A stretch of DNA of 64,000 nucleotides. Origin: Zanthoxylum bungeanum. Its lineage: Eukaryota; Streptophyta; Magnoliopsida; Sapindales; Rutaceae. Both the position numbers and the translations under genes were made by a program. The first letter of the stretch is position 1, and every line of letters begins with the position of its first letter. Positions 45,448 through 58,234 of this stretch are shown piece after piece. Location: assembly GCA_019454045.1 (NCBI GenBank), contig SKCR01037681.1:62001-126000 (forward strand), read 5' to 3'. Under the pieces are notes generated by a model that made no database searches, had not been told where the DNA came from, and saw only the letters and a program-made list of their open reading frames with translations.

Positions 45448-46424
45448 ATGAGTGAATCAGTTAACGAAGCATCTCATATGGATCAGTTGGAAGCCAATCT
45501 CACCAAAGTTACCGAGCAACTGCAAGCTTTGACCACTGCCATGGCTAATATGGCTGTGCCCCGTGTTGGGGGAAGCTTTGAGAATGAGAGGCGTGAAGAG
45601 CCTCCGAACAGATTGAATGATGATATCCCTGTCTTTGATGATGACATGGCTGAGTATGTCGTGGGAAGGGTAGCCGAGTCTCAGGCTGAATTGCATAAAC
45701 TCTGGGAACAGTTAGAATCAGTTACCCGTAAGCTGAAGGGTAAACATGAAGATTTGCTAGACTATGAAGCAATGACTTTTTAGGAGCAGCTGTCAGATCA
45801 GTTCAAGATGCCCGACATAGCCAAATTTAATGGGAACAGAGACCTGAGGGTCCATCTCCGGCAATATGTCTCGGTAATGAGTTCAGTGGGCCTGTCACAA
45901 TGCCAAGTTCAGAAGATGTTTGGGATCTCGCTTGAGGGGGCACCCGTAGTGTGGTACCATAGCCTTGAAAGAAAGGTTAAAGAAGATTGGAGGGAACTCA
46001 GAAAAGCCTTTCTGAAACATTATGTTACAGATTTGGAGATTGACTTGTCACTTCGCGACTTGGAGAATACCAAGCAGAAGCCAGAGGAGAGCTTCAAGGA
46101 ATATGTGGATTGCTGGAGAAGCCAGCTTCTGAAGATGCAGACTCGGCCCTCGGAGAAAGACCAGATTAAAATGATTATCAAGGGTATTAAGCCCTCAATT
46201 TATGGCATGTTGAGGAGGATGACCTCCATGATTGCAGACTTCCGACAGCTGAGGGAGACTGTCATGGACATCGAAGAAGAAGAAGCGATGAATAGAAAGT
46301 TTTATGGCCATAATGAAAGGACCTTTGGGGGGCCTTCAGAGACCGAGCTCGCTACTGCTGAGATCGCTACCATCAGAAATAGGCGATTCTCCAATCTTGG
46401 TAGACCTTTGTCAAAGGTGCATGT
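45448..46424 (+). pseudogene. gag: G gag (Tat/Ogre-like), truncated
   Basis: Opens at ATG 45448 (MSESVNEASHMDQLEANLTK) and has one in-frame TAG (45781-45783). The frame continues as MPDIAKFNGNRD, VQKMFGISLEGAPVVWYHSL, DWRELRKAFLKHYV and KPEESFKEYVDCWRSQL, the retrotransposon Gag core typical of Ty3/gypsy Tat elements (PF03732-like). After the acidic IEEEEAMNRKFYG segment and NLGRPLSK it runs at about 46417-46425 into LTR sequence, ending at a TAG (46438). The zinc knuckle and the whole pol are deleted. Gag would form the particle shell; this copy is dead unless the stop is read through. Confidence 0.85.
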
Positions 46425-46893
46425 GTTTAGGTTATTGTAGATGTCATTTTTATAATCCCGTTCGAACGCGTTTCAGAATGCTACTCGAACGCATGCATTC
46501 TGCCTCACTCCGTTCGAACTCGTTCTCGAACACTACATGAACGCACACACATTGGACTGCCTGTTTCTTTACATTTTGTGTATTCTTATCTGTTTAGTTA
46601 TCTATTTTACATTATGCATTTGGAATCAATCATTTGCTTTTATTATTAACGCTTTTACCATTATTATAATTTACATTATCGTACTTCGTTATTTGATATT
46701 CTTTTGGGAATCTATATTCGCTTTCATTTATATTTATATTTATGGTATGCAAACCTGTGTGTTTATTTGAATTATTTCTCAGTTCACACTTGGTGGCGAC
46801 TCATTTATTCTCCGGTTTAGTCTCCCGCGGGCTACTCCGTACTCCCAACCGGGCCGCGAGCCCAGGACAAGCGTCGCCGATTTTTGTGTCCTA
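46425..46893 (+). repeat. G 3' LTR fragment
   Basis: Matches 43888-44493 (GTGTTTAGGTTATTGTAGATGTCA onward), but about 125 bp between TGAATTAT and TTCTCAGTTCACAC (44240-44365) is missing. It ends at about 46893 (GTGTCCTA). The Argonaute-bearing half of this LTR is not present, so I cannot tell whether both LTRs carried it. Confidence 0.82.
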
Positions 46894-47470
46894 TCGTTTA
46901 CCCACTCTTAAATGACCTAGATTTGATATATAGTTATTTCATTTTGTTGAGACTTGATTTGAATGGAAGAAACATGATTGAAGTATTGGATTTTGTTAAT
47001 TTGGTCTAATTTGCCCAATTTGAAGAAATTGAAAAATTAGGGTTTAAGACCACTTCCAAATTTGGGGCTTTTCATTTATATGGTGTATTTGGATGTGTAT
47101 ATGATGCATGTAAAATATTGGATTGATTGGATTTTTTCTTAATGTGTTTTGAACATTGGAAGTCCAAAATGCACAATTATCCCACCCTTAGAGGCTCTCG
47201 GCCTTGGCTAAGTTTTTTTGTTGCAAATTGTATTTTAAAATTTGGGACATGTTAAACTCATCCTAGAAATGATTTAGAATCATTCAAAATTGTTTTGAAT
47301 AATTTCGGATTAAAATAAGAAAATATTATGTTTAAGGGCCATTCGGTAAATTCACATAAATTTGATTTATAGTGTTTTATTTCATAATTTGATTATTGGA
47401 TAATAAAATAAATAAGTTTATTTTATTAATCCGAGAAAAAGTTTTGAATTCAGAAAATTCTAATTTTCCA
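46894..47470 (+). repeat. D 3' LTR, remainder
   Basis: TCGTTTACCCACTCTTAAATGACCTAGATTTG continues the D LTR interrupted at 20323, judged by collinearity with reversed I (CTTGTTGCCATTCTAGAGTTATTTATCCACTCTAAGATAGCC, 51150-51200, split here by G). AAATTTGGGGCTTTT and the CGGCCTTGGC block are also shared with LTRs of this type. The LTR end is not seen; similarity fades near 47470, so the boundary is approximate. Confidence 0.6.
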
Positions 47471-50400
47471 CTATTCCACTGCGTTACCGGATATCCGCAA
47501 TAAAACCCTTACACATTCTAGAATGAACTCTTCAAACAAAGAAATCACAACGAATTTCTCCTTCGAAGAAATCACTCAAGAACACCACTTTGCATTCTTT
47601 AGCCAAAACACACGGTTTAATATTGACATTAACCAATACATATTTTATTATTCAATTAGTGCGACAGAAGACAAGCTTCCTCAGAATCTACAATAGACTA
47701 CTGAGTATAATTTTCTCACTGTCATACTATAAAGGTCAAACCTTTATCAAGGTCACTTTACTTTTGTTGCGCAAACAGTTTGCACATTTTATGAACTATT
47801 CATAACGAAAGCCTAATCAAGTTCAAAACTTGATCGTCGTAAGCCATAACAATCTTAGATCTATGGTTCAATGCTATTTCTGGAATCAATATCAAATATC
47901 GCTCCCACTATTAGTTATAGAATAATTTTATTTGATAAGAAAACATCAGAATCATTAAGTATCAAATACTTTGTAAATGATTCTGACATCCTATTAAACT
48001 TATACGGCAGTTGTCTAAAGGTCTTTTCATCTTATTAATTATGTAGTTCCATCACAGTTTATCACTCTCTTATTTGACTTCACCAAGTCAAGTCCTTTCT
48101 ACAATCGTCAACATCCAATGTCAACAACCAAATAACAAAACAAATTCATTACTCGAGATCGCAGAAAAGATATTCTATCAAATAGAATACATATATATTA
48201 AATAGAATAAATGATAAACCTATCACTCATACCTCAGAGGCATAAGTATTTTTAATTATATAACCATTATACAAAAGAAAGTTTCAAATCTCAAACTTTT
48301 CAAGATCCGAATTTTCTACTATACACATCATATATGTGATTGTAGAAACAAATGGAACCTTAATTAAATAGACGAATTAGCGTTACTGGAGCATAACCCC
48401 AAGAGTATTGAAAAACAATTCGGTAACACTCAATATCAACGAATCAAATCATATAAGATTCGATTACTCCCACTGACCAATTCCATCAAAATGGAATCGC
48501 GGAAGTTTAATATTGAGTAAGAATCAATTTCATTAAATAACCTTAGAACTAATTGCCTTAAATTCACGCGTTTGATCAGATCAAACATCGTTGAACAATT
48601 CAATGACGCGCAATGAATTTCTAAAGATACAGTTTTCAACACTATAGATAAAATATTTTTGAACTATTCAAAATATTCTATCCGAGTTTCATTAGAAACA
48701 TATTGATAGTTCTTGAACAATTCAAGATGTTCAAGATGTTCTCCATTAGAAACACGTAACTAAGTAATGACAATTTATCAACTAAGTTACAGAGTATAGA
48801 AGACTATCTAAGGCAATTTCTAATTCATTAAACTACATACTTCCAAAATATTAGTTTAATAAATCTGTGGTCCAATGACAATCATCGGTTAAATGAGATT
48901 TAATCACTTCCTGAATACAATATTCATTAAATGGATAATGATATGTGGTGTCATCTCATATGAGACCATCCTTTACCATACGGAATAAGCATCTGATGCT
49001 TTTACGATAAAATCTCAATGACACTACTAGCCGCTTTAAAATATGTAACAACTGTTTATACAGAACAAGTAACTATCCAATAGTCACAAGTTCTGATATC
49101 AAATATCAAAACAGTCATTAAACATTATTTTAATTAACTAGACGGGAGATCTAGTATCCAATACTCATAATTGTCGTATTGTGAGAATCAATATTCTTTA
49201 TAGACAACTATACACATCTTCTTTCTTTAGCTTTATAATTTTCGTTCAATTATTCAAAAGAATTGCAAAAAATTGATTAGCAAATTGTGTCAGACACGTG
49301 ACTTCTAAAAGTCATTAAAAGAATAGAAACGTCATTAAAAGATAAACAAATAATAAATGGTTTTCTTAATGCTAGTCAAGAATCTCGAGACATGAACTAT
49401 TCAAGTCAATTCTTACTGCATAAGAAACAATTCTAACTAGAAAAATAACCTAAGCATATATCTATTTAGATTACCTAATCGTGACTTAGAAACTAAGTCA
49501 CAAACCATCTTGATTTTCTAGAAAATCGGAACAACAGTTCCTGATGGTTTTAAGTAGTCTAACTATATCTAAGTCTACTGTCTTTCTAGAACCTATTCTA
49601 GAACTACGCAACTATAAGTAAAGTCAGAAAACCTATATATTCAAGTAATATACTATGTAGTGAATTAGAAATGTAAATTTATAAACAATATAGAATTCAA
49701 GGAAAAACAAAGCAGTAAATTCCAAAACATTACGCACTGCTTAAGTTATGGATTTTAAACTCAGTAGTGTCTCCCACTACTTTACGTAATACCGTAATCC
49801 CCAACGGACAACAGGAATTCAATAATCAAATCGAATTCCATAGTGAGAGTAGGATCCAATGAATATATTTCGACTCACAGCTTTGGCACGTTCTTGCCTA
49901 CGTATATTCATTAGGTAGACAACTCCTTGTCAATCACTCGCCAGTGACTCCTGGTTTTGGTCCTGACCGTTTCTCGCTGTGACAGCTTTGGCACGTTCAC
50001 AGGGAGGCGTATCAAGGCTACACTTGTCAATGACAAACTCAAGCTACCGTGTGGTCATGACAGCTTTGGCACTTTCAGGATTTCCACTTTCACTTGAATT
50101 TGTCTAGTATCAATATACAATCGATATGGATAAAATTCTATCAACAACACCCTCACTGTTTTGGCATGATCTCGGATGCAGCCATAGAAAGTTACCCATA
50201 AACCGTATTGACAAGACAGACCAAGAAACATGTATCCAATACATGTTACTTTACAACCATATTTCAAAGCAGGGATTTTCCTATGGAAGCATTATTCTAC
50301 ATAAAATGCAGAATTTTAATCTAAATCATTTTCTAAACATTTCAATTCTACCTATAGAAAATATAACTTAATTTAACAATTAAATTTCCGTTACATTTTC

Positions 50401-50519
50401 GTTAGCGTAGAACTGAAAGTAAAGAAACGTATCTAGATTCCTAGCATGTGCGAACATTAAAATTGGATTAAATATCATATATCAAGCATGAATAATGTAA
50501 TGGATAAAGCATCAGACCC
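47471..50519 (-). other. Element I internal region, truncated
   Basis: AT-rich minus-strand interior of a copia element upstream of its PBS and LTR at 50520-53078. No coding domain is recognisable. It contains ACAGCTTTGGCACGTTC at 49877 and 49982 and a near-copy at 50060, and repeated CTCCCACT motifs (47902, 48465, 49770). The left end and the 3' LTR are missing. Open frames here are short and unconserved. Confidence 0.5.
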
Positions 50520-50531
50520 GCTCTGATACCA
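50520..50531 (-). other. PBS of I
   Basis: Minus strand TGGTATCAGAGC, the exact 12-base initiator tRNA-Met site typical of copia, four bases from the LTR. Confidence 0.9.
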
Positions 50532-50535
50532 TTTT

Positions 50536-53078
50536 TGTTGGGGTTTTGGGGATTGGGCGCAACGAAAGTGCGGGTTCGGGCGAAATCGTATTTTAAAAAT
50601 TTTTCAAAATACCGAAAAAATTATTCAATATCTAATATGAATAATTTATTCATATTTCACCTAAACCTATTTATTCAATATCAAATATTGACATAAACAA
50701 GTTGAAAACTCGCAAAACTTTTACGAAAACTGTTTTTCCGCAAAATTGCCTAAAACACGTTTTTGACCAAACCGACTACCCGATACTTATGGAAACTGCC
50801 CAGGTAAGCTCCAATAGTTTATGGGCAGTTCATGGGCTGCCCAAACAGTGACATAATCACTATTTTCCCAGCCGTCACCCGGTTGGCTCAAAATCCACCT
50901 GGTAACGCCGTTTTTGGCCGTTTTTGCTTATTTCAAGTCAGAAACACTTTCCGGCAATTGTGACAACTCCCAAAACTCATCCAAAACATTCGTAAGACAT
51001 CAATAATATCCCAGAAATTCCAGTTTAGTCGAATCTGATCGGAAAACCAAAATAACCAATTTAACATGCTTTAAATCCAATTTTACAAGATTAATCAAAT
51101 TAATCAAACACCAATCAAAGTCCCACCACATGAAGCAACCAAGAACAATTCTAGGCTATCTTAGAGTGGATAAATAACTCTAGAATGGCAACAAGGTTGT
51201 CTAACAAGAATTAAACAAATTGGCCTAATATTCCATTAATATTCACCAATTTCACTTCACACATGCTCAACCACTTCCAATTCATCATCAAACAACAAAA
51301 GCCCCAAATTTTCAGATTTAAGGAACCCTATAACTATTCTAAGCATTCAAGAAAAACAAGAAAATAATTTTCAAGTTTAGGGTTAAGTAGATTACCTTTA
51401 ATCTATTCAAACTCCTAACTTTTTCTTGAATTTTCCTTCAAAATCCATGGATTCTTGAAACCAATTTGTAAACCCATTTTTTTTTAAGTTTATTTGTTGA
51501 TGATGATGATGAATAGCTAAAGAAAAACAACTTTCTCTTTTAAAATGAAGTGGCCGAATATTTGGGTAATTGGGGGCATTTTTGTCATTTTCAATTTAAC
51601 AAATTAAATAGTCAAATTAACTTTATAAATATCCAATTAAAATTAGACATATATAAAGCATAATCAATTCATGCCATGTTTTCGAATCAAAATTCACCAA
51701 GTATTATTCAATTAATAATAAATGGATAAAGATTGAAAAATCAATTATTTAATTATTTAACTATTAAATAATTAAACAATTAATTTATACAAATATATGT
51801 ATTTTATTTACATTAAATAATAAATACATATATTTATGGCATGTGTCAAAATCTCATTTGATGAATAATTAATGTGTATCTAATCATATTATGTATCAAA
51901 TACAAATACACAATAATTATTATCGAACAAAAATTCCCTAATGCATTTGTTATCGTTTAACGATTAAATGATCCGGATTAACTCACTTAATCCGGTGAAG
52001 TACTATGAATAATCTGTATTATTCATATCGTGTTGCCCAAGTGCTCAACGAGTACACTTCATATTATGGGACTCTCTAAGTTTAGGTTTATCCGTCACGA
52101 AATCCAATTTCGTGTCCATAATCCACCCACTCATGGATTATGACGACCACATATAATCTCACTAAACTATGCAAGCAGAGGTCACTGCATACGTATAATC
52201 CCTCCGTCACAGGCTATCCGTATTATACCTGGGATATAGATGAGAACGTCAAATCCGTTCGGTATAATACAATCGATTTTAAATTTACGATCTCTAAATA
52301 ACACTCGAAACTAATTTCTGAAGTTATACCACGGTCATGGATTTACTAGATCGTAAACACGTGAGGATGCCTATGCCCTGTACACAGGACTGACAGATCC
52401 TGTCTTGATACGCACATGATATCATGAGCATCAGTTCACACCCAACGGACATGCGGAGGTCTGTTCATGATTAGATCATTGACGTGACTGCCATCAAAGT
52501 GTGGAGGATAACTCATATATCCACAGTGGTATCTCAAGTCCAAGGACCACTATGCTCGCTCAACTCGAGAAGGTTCATATTGATGTTGGTGTACCATCTA
52601 TTAGGAAACCTTCGGTGAGTCGTTCAGTGTCTCATCAAATAAACACCTACATGTCTATACGAGTCTCCCAAGACTCATGGTTCACTGGGATAAACCATCG
52701 GACCAAGTCACGATATACGACATGTACTGGTCTCTGCGGATTTTACTAACCGACCCGTGTTAGCAAATCTTGACCAGGAACTTTATTTAAGGATATACAA
52801 CTAATAGTGCGTTTCCCAATGTCAATTACAAACTACGTTGTAACTGCGCACTATACTGTAAATCCTAGGGTCTTTGTCTAATATACACGTATCACTGAAC
52901 CAGATTCAGTTTCGATCTAATCGTAATGAGATATCTAATTTCAATTAGATCGAATAAGCGTATAAAAGATAAGGGTGCTACCGTTAAATTAGTAATATTA
53001 TGGAAAATACAATTGCTAGTATTTATGAATTAGACATAAATACGATTCGGATTGGCACTCGGAGCCCAAACCCTAACA
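50536..53078 (-). repeat. 5' LTR of I
   Basis: 2543 bp, plus strand TGTTGGGGTTTTGGGG...AACCCTAACA. It is the same family as the D 3' LTR in opposite orientation. It contains CACGAAAT-CCA-ATTTCGTG (about 52093) and CATAATCCA...TGGATTATG (about 52119). It interrupts a J-type LTR at 53079; the right copy of the target duplication would be ATCAC (53079-53083). Confidence 0.85.
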
Positions 53079-53420
53079 ATCACATCATACAAGGTGCCTC
53101 CATTCTCATGTATCTACATGGACGATCTCGGATCAAGGTCTCCATACAAATATAGAATGGACCGCAGCTATAGATAAACCACAAACAAAGTACTCGTTTT
53201 GTTTGCTCTCTATGGACTATTTAAGATTACTAACTTCAGACTTAAATCCTCTTGTGTATGACACTCATACACTAAGTCTGAAGGTATATAAGTAATCTAG
53301 GTATTTAAAATGATTTATAATATGTGAAAATTAAATAAACACTTTGATAAGTGAATAATACATCATTTTATGTCAAAACACATAAAGTCATTTACATCAT
53401 ATGTAGCTCTAGGGCATACA
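53079..53420 (-). repeat. J-family LTR fragment, inverted (J')
   Basis: Minus-strand reading TGTATGCCCTAGAGCTACATATGATG... matches the first part of the LTR at 53675 and ends in GGAGGCACCTTGTATGATGTGAT, equivalent to 53992-54015. It is cut on its left by I. The junction AGGGCATACA/TCGCA at 53420 is a normal LTR terminus. Confidence 0.8.
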
Positions 53421-53674
53421 TCGCAACAAAAAGGGTATTTTTTCTATGATACCGAGCATCAAAATGTGTTCATAGCTTACTTAACAAAATTTCTAGAGGT
53501 AGAATTTTAGTCTGAAGGTGGTAATCATAGACATGTTGAACTTGATGAAGTGCAACCTGAGACCAACGAACCAACGAAGGAACCCGAAGTTCAAGTAGAT
53601 GAAGAATCTTTATTGCCCACACTATGTAGGTCCGAAAGGGTATCTAGACCTCCTGAACGCTTGTATTATTGGGA
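53421..53674 (+). pseudogene. K: copia polyprotein sliver between two J LTRs
   Basis: Reads FFYDTEHQNVF, FLEVEF, stop, SEGGNHRHVELDEVQPE, EPEVQVDEE, SERVSRPPERLYYWD. This is the integrase-RT linker of the D family (D 16725-16910). It retains about 60 bp that D lost. It is interrupted on both sides by J-type LTRs in opposite orientations. Confidence 0.85.
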
Positions 53675-55824
53675 TGTATGCCCTAAAGCTACATGTGATC
53701 TAAACGATTTCATGCATTTTGAAATAAAACGATACATTATTCATTTATCAAATTGTTTGTTTATCTTTCGCATATTATATATCTTCGTAAATACCGTAGA
53801 TTACTTATGTACCTTCAGACTTAGTGTATGAGTGTCATACACCAGAGGATTTGAGTCTGAAGTTAGTAATCTTAAATAGTCCATAGAGAGAAACCAAACC
53901 GGGTACTTTGTTTGTGGTTTATCTATAGCTGCGGTCCATTCTATATTTGTATGACGATCTTAATCCGGATCGTCTATGTAGAGACATGAGAATGGAGGCA
54001 CCTTGCATGATGTGATCATATAGGACTGGACCCAGATCGAAATGACATTCTTATAATATTCGTTAAGCAAAGAAAGTCATTTCCATCTACTTGATGGTCA
54101 TATATGGATTGATCTTAATCCTGAGTGTACTACGAACTCCTGCATGGCAGGCTGTGTCCTTTGATTTACAAAGGTGAGGTTGGTGTAGCAATCCCAACCA
54201 ATAGCTACATACTTTGGGGGCACAGTTTGTTTTGTGGGAAAGTTTTACATAGACATGGAGTTCACTCCTTCTTGCGAGAAGTAGATGAGTATCTTTCTTA
54301 AGGGTTGATTCGGTACTTGAACGATTTGAGCGCTCAAGTCTTTCTATTATGAATAGAAAGATTAATATTCATAATAGTTATGAATAAATCGTTCATTAGA
54401 GAACCAATGGTACTTAAGGAAAAAATAATTAGAGGGGTATAACGAACATTATGACCAGGTTCTAATTACGAGATACTCGTGAAGGATCAATTCGTATGCA
54501 GTGACTATATTGGGGGACACCGACTTGGTTCAGCTTAATATTTCATCTACGGCAATGAGAGTGCAACTTCAGATTTTTAGTGGAATAACCCGGAGTTAAT
54601 AATTCGAAATATTTAATTAAGAGCTTAATTAATATTTCGAGATTATTGGAGCTCGGAACCGTAGGTCCATTTGGTCCCCGTGCTAGCTCGATATACTTTA
54701 CGGAGTTAATATAATTGGACAGTCCAATTATATACTCACAAAGAATAAATATTATAATATGATTAATAATATTAATTACATCACACTTGAGACTAGACAT
54801 TAAAAGTTAATGTAAGGTATTAATAATTATATGATAATTATTAAAAATAGAATATTGAATTATACATGATATAATTTAATAAGGCTAAGATTTATTTTGG
54901 AAACAAAAATCCTTGCCTTGGCGGAATTCCCTATTGGATAAGGAATATGATTTGTTTGTTTGGGAAACAAAATCAAATCAAAATAGGATGGCTTGGCCGA
55001 ATTCTCATTGAGTAAGGAATATGATTTTTTTATTTTGGAAACAAAATCAAACAAAAATTCCTTGCCCTGGCCGAAATTGAGAGGGAATGGGAGACTAGTC
55101 GTTGATTTGTTTTATGAAACAAATTACCCTAAGTATAAAAGAAAAATTATATTTTTCTTTTGAAAAAGAAGAAGACATTAGTTAACCCTAGCCTCCTTCT
55201 CTTCTTCATGCTCTCAAAAGATGAGAAAGATTATTGAAGAACCAGAAAATTATTTTGGTGTGTGATTAGATCTCTAAAACGTTTAGAGAATTAATTTGTG
55301 AGCGTAGCCCACACTACCCTTCATGAGTAACGAGACATAGCTCGGAAGACCTTGTGGCATTGGAAAACCTTCTCTCCCTCTCACCAGCAAGTCACCGCAG
55401 TGAGGACAAAATTACCCCACTGCAGCGCGCACATCATCACAATTTGGGGCTCGGTTTTGTTTGTTTTTAATTCGGTTTTTTGGGAAACACTTTGGGATAA
55501 CTTTAGGGCTGAGTTAGGATTGTTTTCTGAGTGAAAAATCTGACCTAAAATTCTACAGCAGTTCACGCAAATTGTGGACTATTTTCAGTGCAGTTCGCGC
55601 GTGTAACGGGTGCTAAACAGTCTGCTATTTCACTGCAGTTCAAGGGACTGTTCGGGGACTATTTCGGGGGTATTCCAGGGCTGAAATCTTGTTCAAAACA
55701 GAAGAAAAATTTCAGTATACGCACTGGTACCATTCGGCTAAAGGAAGGGCAAAGCAGAAATTTTTTTCAAGTTCGATCAGTGGGCCTAACCGCTTCCGCT
55801 GCACGAGAGAAAGCGTTTCCTACA
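53675..55824 (+). repeat. 5' LTR of J
   Basis: 2150 bp, TGTATGCCCTAAAGC...CGTTTCCTACA, followed by a PBS-like site. Upstream base context is TTGGGA. The inverted copy at 53079-53420 confirms the 5' boundary. Frames at 55352-55534 and 55588-55860 are within the LTR and show no recognisable protein. Confidence 0.8.
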
Positions 55825-56312
55825 ATTGGCATCAAGAGCGAGGTTGAAAAGTGCTCTTAACCCTTCACCTTTTCATTTAAAGTTTCTGTTTTTAATATAT
55901 TTATATGAGTTATAAATATGATATGTATGTTTAGATGAGTGGGCACATTGTTATATTCATGTGATGAATGGTTTTGTTATTTCATGTGATGAATGGATTT
56001 TGCATTGGTCGTAAATTTTGCTGGCTCTTATTTTTGTAGTTGGTTTTTGTTTTGGGATGTAAGGCCTTAAGGCCATTATTTATATTTGTTTTAATTTTAA
56101 TTTTCAATGTAAAGTTTCAATTCTTTGTAATTTGGAGCACCGAAGTCGCAAAGAGAGCCAACACCACTTTGGAGCGGGATTTGAAGGCCAAGGAATGCCT
56201 TGGTGAATCTTTTGTACTAATTAGATTAGTATAGGAAAAATAAGAGCCCGGACAATGCAAAATAATTTTTATGTTATATGTATGATTATTTCGAATTGTT
56301 TGAATAACATGT
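55825..56312 (+). other. J PBS and first part of internal region
   Basis: TGGCATCAAGAGC (55827-55839) resembles the initiator tRNA-Met site with two or three changes. The rest is non-coding and ends at 56312, where F is inserted. Nothing else is recognisable. Confidence 0.6.
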
Positions 56313-58212
56313 TGTAGGCATTGTATTTTTACACATTAGCCCAATGATGAGTCTCGTATGGAGGCAACTACCTCTTTAGTCATGAAAGTCGCGGGAAACG
56401 GACGTTGGAAGGGTAAAGTTGGAAAATGGAATTTTTGTTGGATTTAACCTCGTTGTTTGGCTCTGGTTGTTTGTTGGACTTCCGTTTCAAAGCTTACCTA
56501 AGGCCCAAAACCCAAACCAAACCCAAACCAAACCCAAAATACCCAAGCCAAACCAAGTCAAACCAAACCCATGCCCATAGGATGTAATTCACGCCCATTG
56601 TGCTTCTATTTAGGTATATGCATATTTATCACATGTTTAAATCTCGTAAAATCCTTACCTAATTAAAAGAAATCAAATCAAATCCTTACCAAATCAAATC
56701 CAATCCCAAATCCCAATTAGGAGATCCATTCCTTGTTAGACACCAATTAGGAGATTATTTCCTATTCAAATTAGGAAAGTCTTCTCTCTTTGCCTATAAA
56801 AAGAGGCCTTCACCCCCATTCTAAAACCTAGCTCATATACTTCCCCAAGCACGTCCCAAACACTTTCTCAAGCCTCCTTGCACGTCCAAAAACCTCCTTG
56901 AAGCCTCCATTGCCGAATCATTAAACCTAAGCACCCTCCATTGCCGCATCTTTCATCCTTCACCAACACCCTTCACGCCTAAGCCCCTTTCACTGCCCTC
57001 CATTGCCGAATTTTAGCCACCATTCACAGCCCTAAAACACACCAAAATAAGCCTCAAATAAAGCCCTAAATTCGCACTAAACACTCTCCAAACACAGCCC
57101 CATTCGCAGCCCCCAAAACAGTCCCCAAAAACGGCCCCACTGCACCTTGAACTGCCGCATCTTCACCTTCTGTTCTGGTCAGTTTTGGCTGCGACTTTAG
57201 CCAGAAAAACAGCCCTAAAATCACCTAGAAAACCCTTCAAAATCTCCATAAAGGTTCCCTAAAAAACCATTAAAAACACAACCCCCTAAGCCACCAAAAT
57301 CACCCAAAACAGTCCACAAATCGACCAAAACAGTGACCTGAAACGGAACAGCGAAACAACAGCAAAACGGACTTAAAACAGCAGCCCAAGCATCAAAACG
57401 ACGAGGGAAAACATGAGTAGACGAATTGGAAAAGCATCGGATCAATCTCCCTTCCAACGGACGTGTAACGCCCTTTCTTAGACGACAAAAGAGGTTAGAC
57501 CTGAGGGCACCTTTTTTACTTATCTTTTTTATATTTGTTTTATTTATTTTGATATATAATTGCATGAGAGTCGTTTGAAGAATGATGTGATTGTTGGATG
57601 AGCGGGATATGTGTTCCCTTTTGTGGTATATCGATGGAAACCCGGACGTAAATTCCATAGCCGATTCCGAATGGACGGTAGTATGGTCTGCACTCGGGAT
57701 ACAATGCCACGTACCACTTAAGATACACATATCTCGTCTCATCCAAATTTGTATTTGAGAATGTTATAGTCTTTAGGTTATTTGTTTATTATTTAAAGCA
57801 TGGTTTAATTTAGTTTGTCATTTATTTGTTAAAACATGTTTAGGTTGTTCTTTATGCATGTTCTTAGTTTATGATGCGTTTGGGTAATGATTTATACATG
57901 TTGATTTAATGGTTCAATATGCTTGTTATGTTACATTGCGTGGAATTAATTGGATGAAAGCATGTTAGATCTAAGTACCCTTGAGCATGAATGTTGAATA
58001 GATTCGATTAGTTTATTGCAAAAATTATATCATCACAAGTGACATAAGTAAGGGACCATTCCGAACCCAACGGTTTGAGGTCTTCCCTTGCGAGGGGTGA
58101 GTGCGGCCTTAAACCTTTGTCCCGGTTCACACCGGGTGGCGACTCCATGTTATTTCGTACTCCCAACTAGGCCGCGAGCCTAGAACAACGTCGTCAAGTT
58201 ATGTTGTCTACA
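56313..58212 (+). repeat. 5' LTR of F
   Basis: TGTAGGCATTGTATTTTTACA...GTTGTCTACA. TATAAAAA is at 56795-56802. The transcribed part 56830-57480 is C/A-rich with repeated CCTCCATTGCCG motifs and no recognisable gene; G has the host fragments at this position. The minus-strand frame 57221-57742 is not conserved as protein. Confidence 0.9.
56795..56802 (+). promoter_or_regulatory. TATA box of F 5' LTR
   Basis: TATAAAAA in the context TTTGCCTATAAAAAGAGGCC, repeated exactly in the other F LTR (62350-62357) and similar in E and G. Confidence 0.65.
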
Positions 58213-58215
58213 GTC

Positions 58216-58234
58216 TGGCGACTCCACTGGGGAT
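58216..58234 (+). other. PBS of F (tRNA-Arg type)
   Basis: TGGCGACTCCACTGGGGAT three bases after the LTR end. Confidence 0.9.

Larger units (their letters stand above)
20324..46893 (+). mobile_element. Element G: Tat/Ogre-like element with captured host sequence
   Basis: The 5' LTR starts near 20324 (TGATATAGACACTGCATTTTTACA, close to the F LTR start) and ends at 44493 (GTCCTACA). It is followed by tRNA-Arg PBS 44497-44515, leader, gag (45448-46424) and an LTR fragment (46425-46893). Removing the nested A insertion leaves a 5' LTR of about 2.65 kb, longer than F (1.9 kb) because a GMP synthase fragment and an Argonaute fragment replace the post-TATA part. Everything from late gag to the middle of the 3' LTR is deleted. 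G lies inside the D 3' LTR: D sequence GTTGCTAATCTAGAGTTGT resumes as TCGTTTACCCACTC, matching I in reverse. Confidence 0.78.

Noticed and set aside
47590..50371. Scattered 60-80 codon frames in the I interior
   Set aside because: AT-rich, no recognisable domain, no counterpart in related copies.
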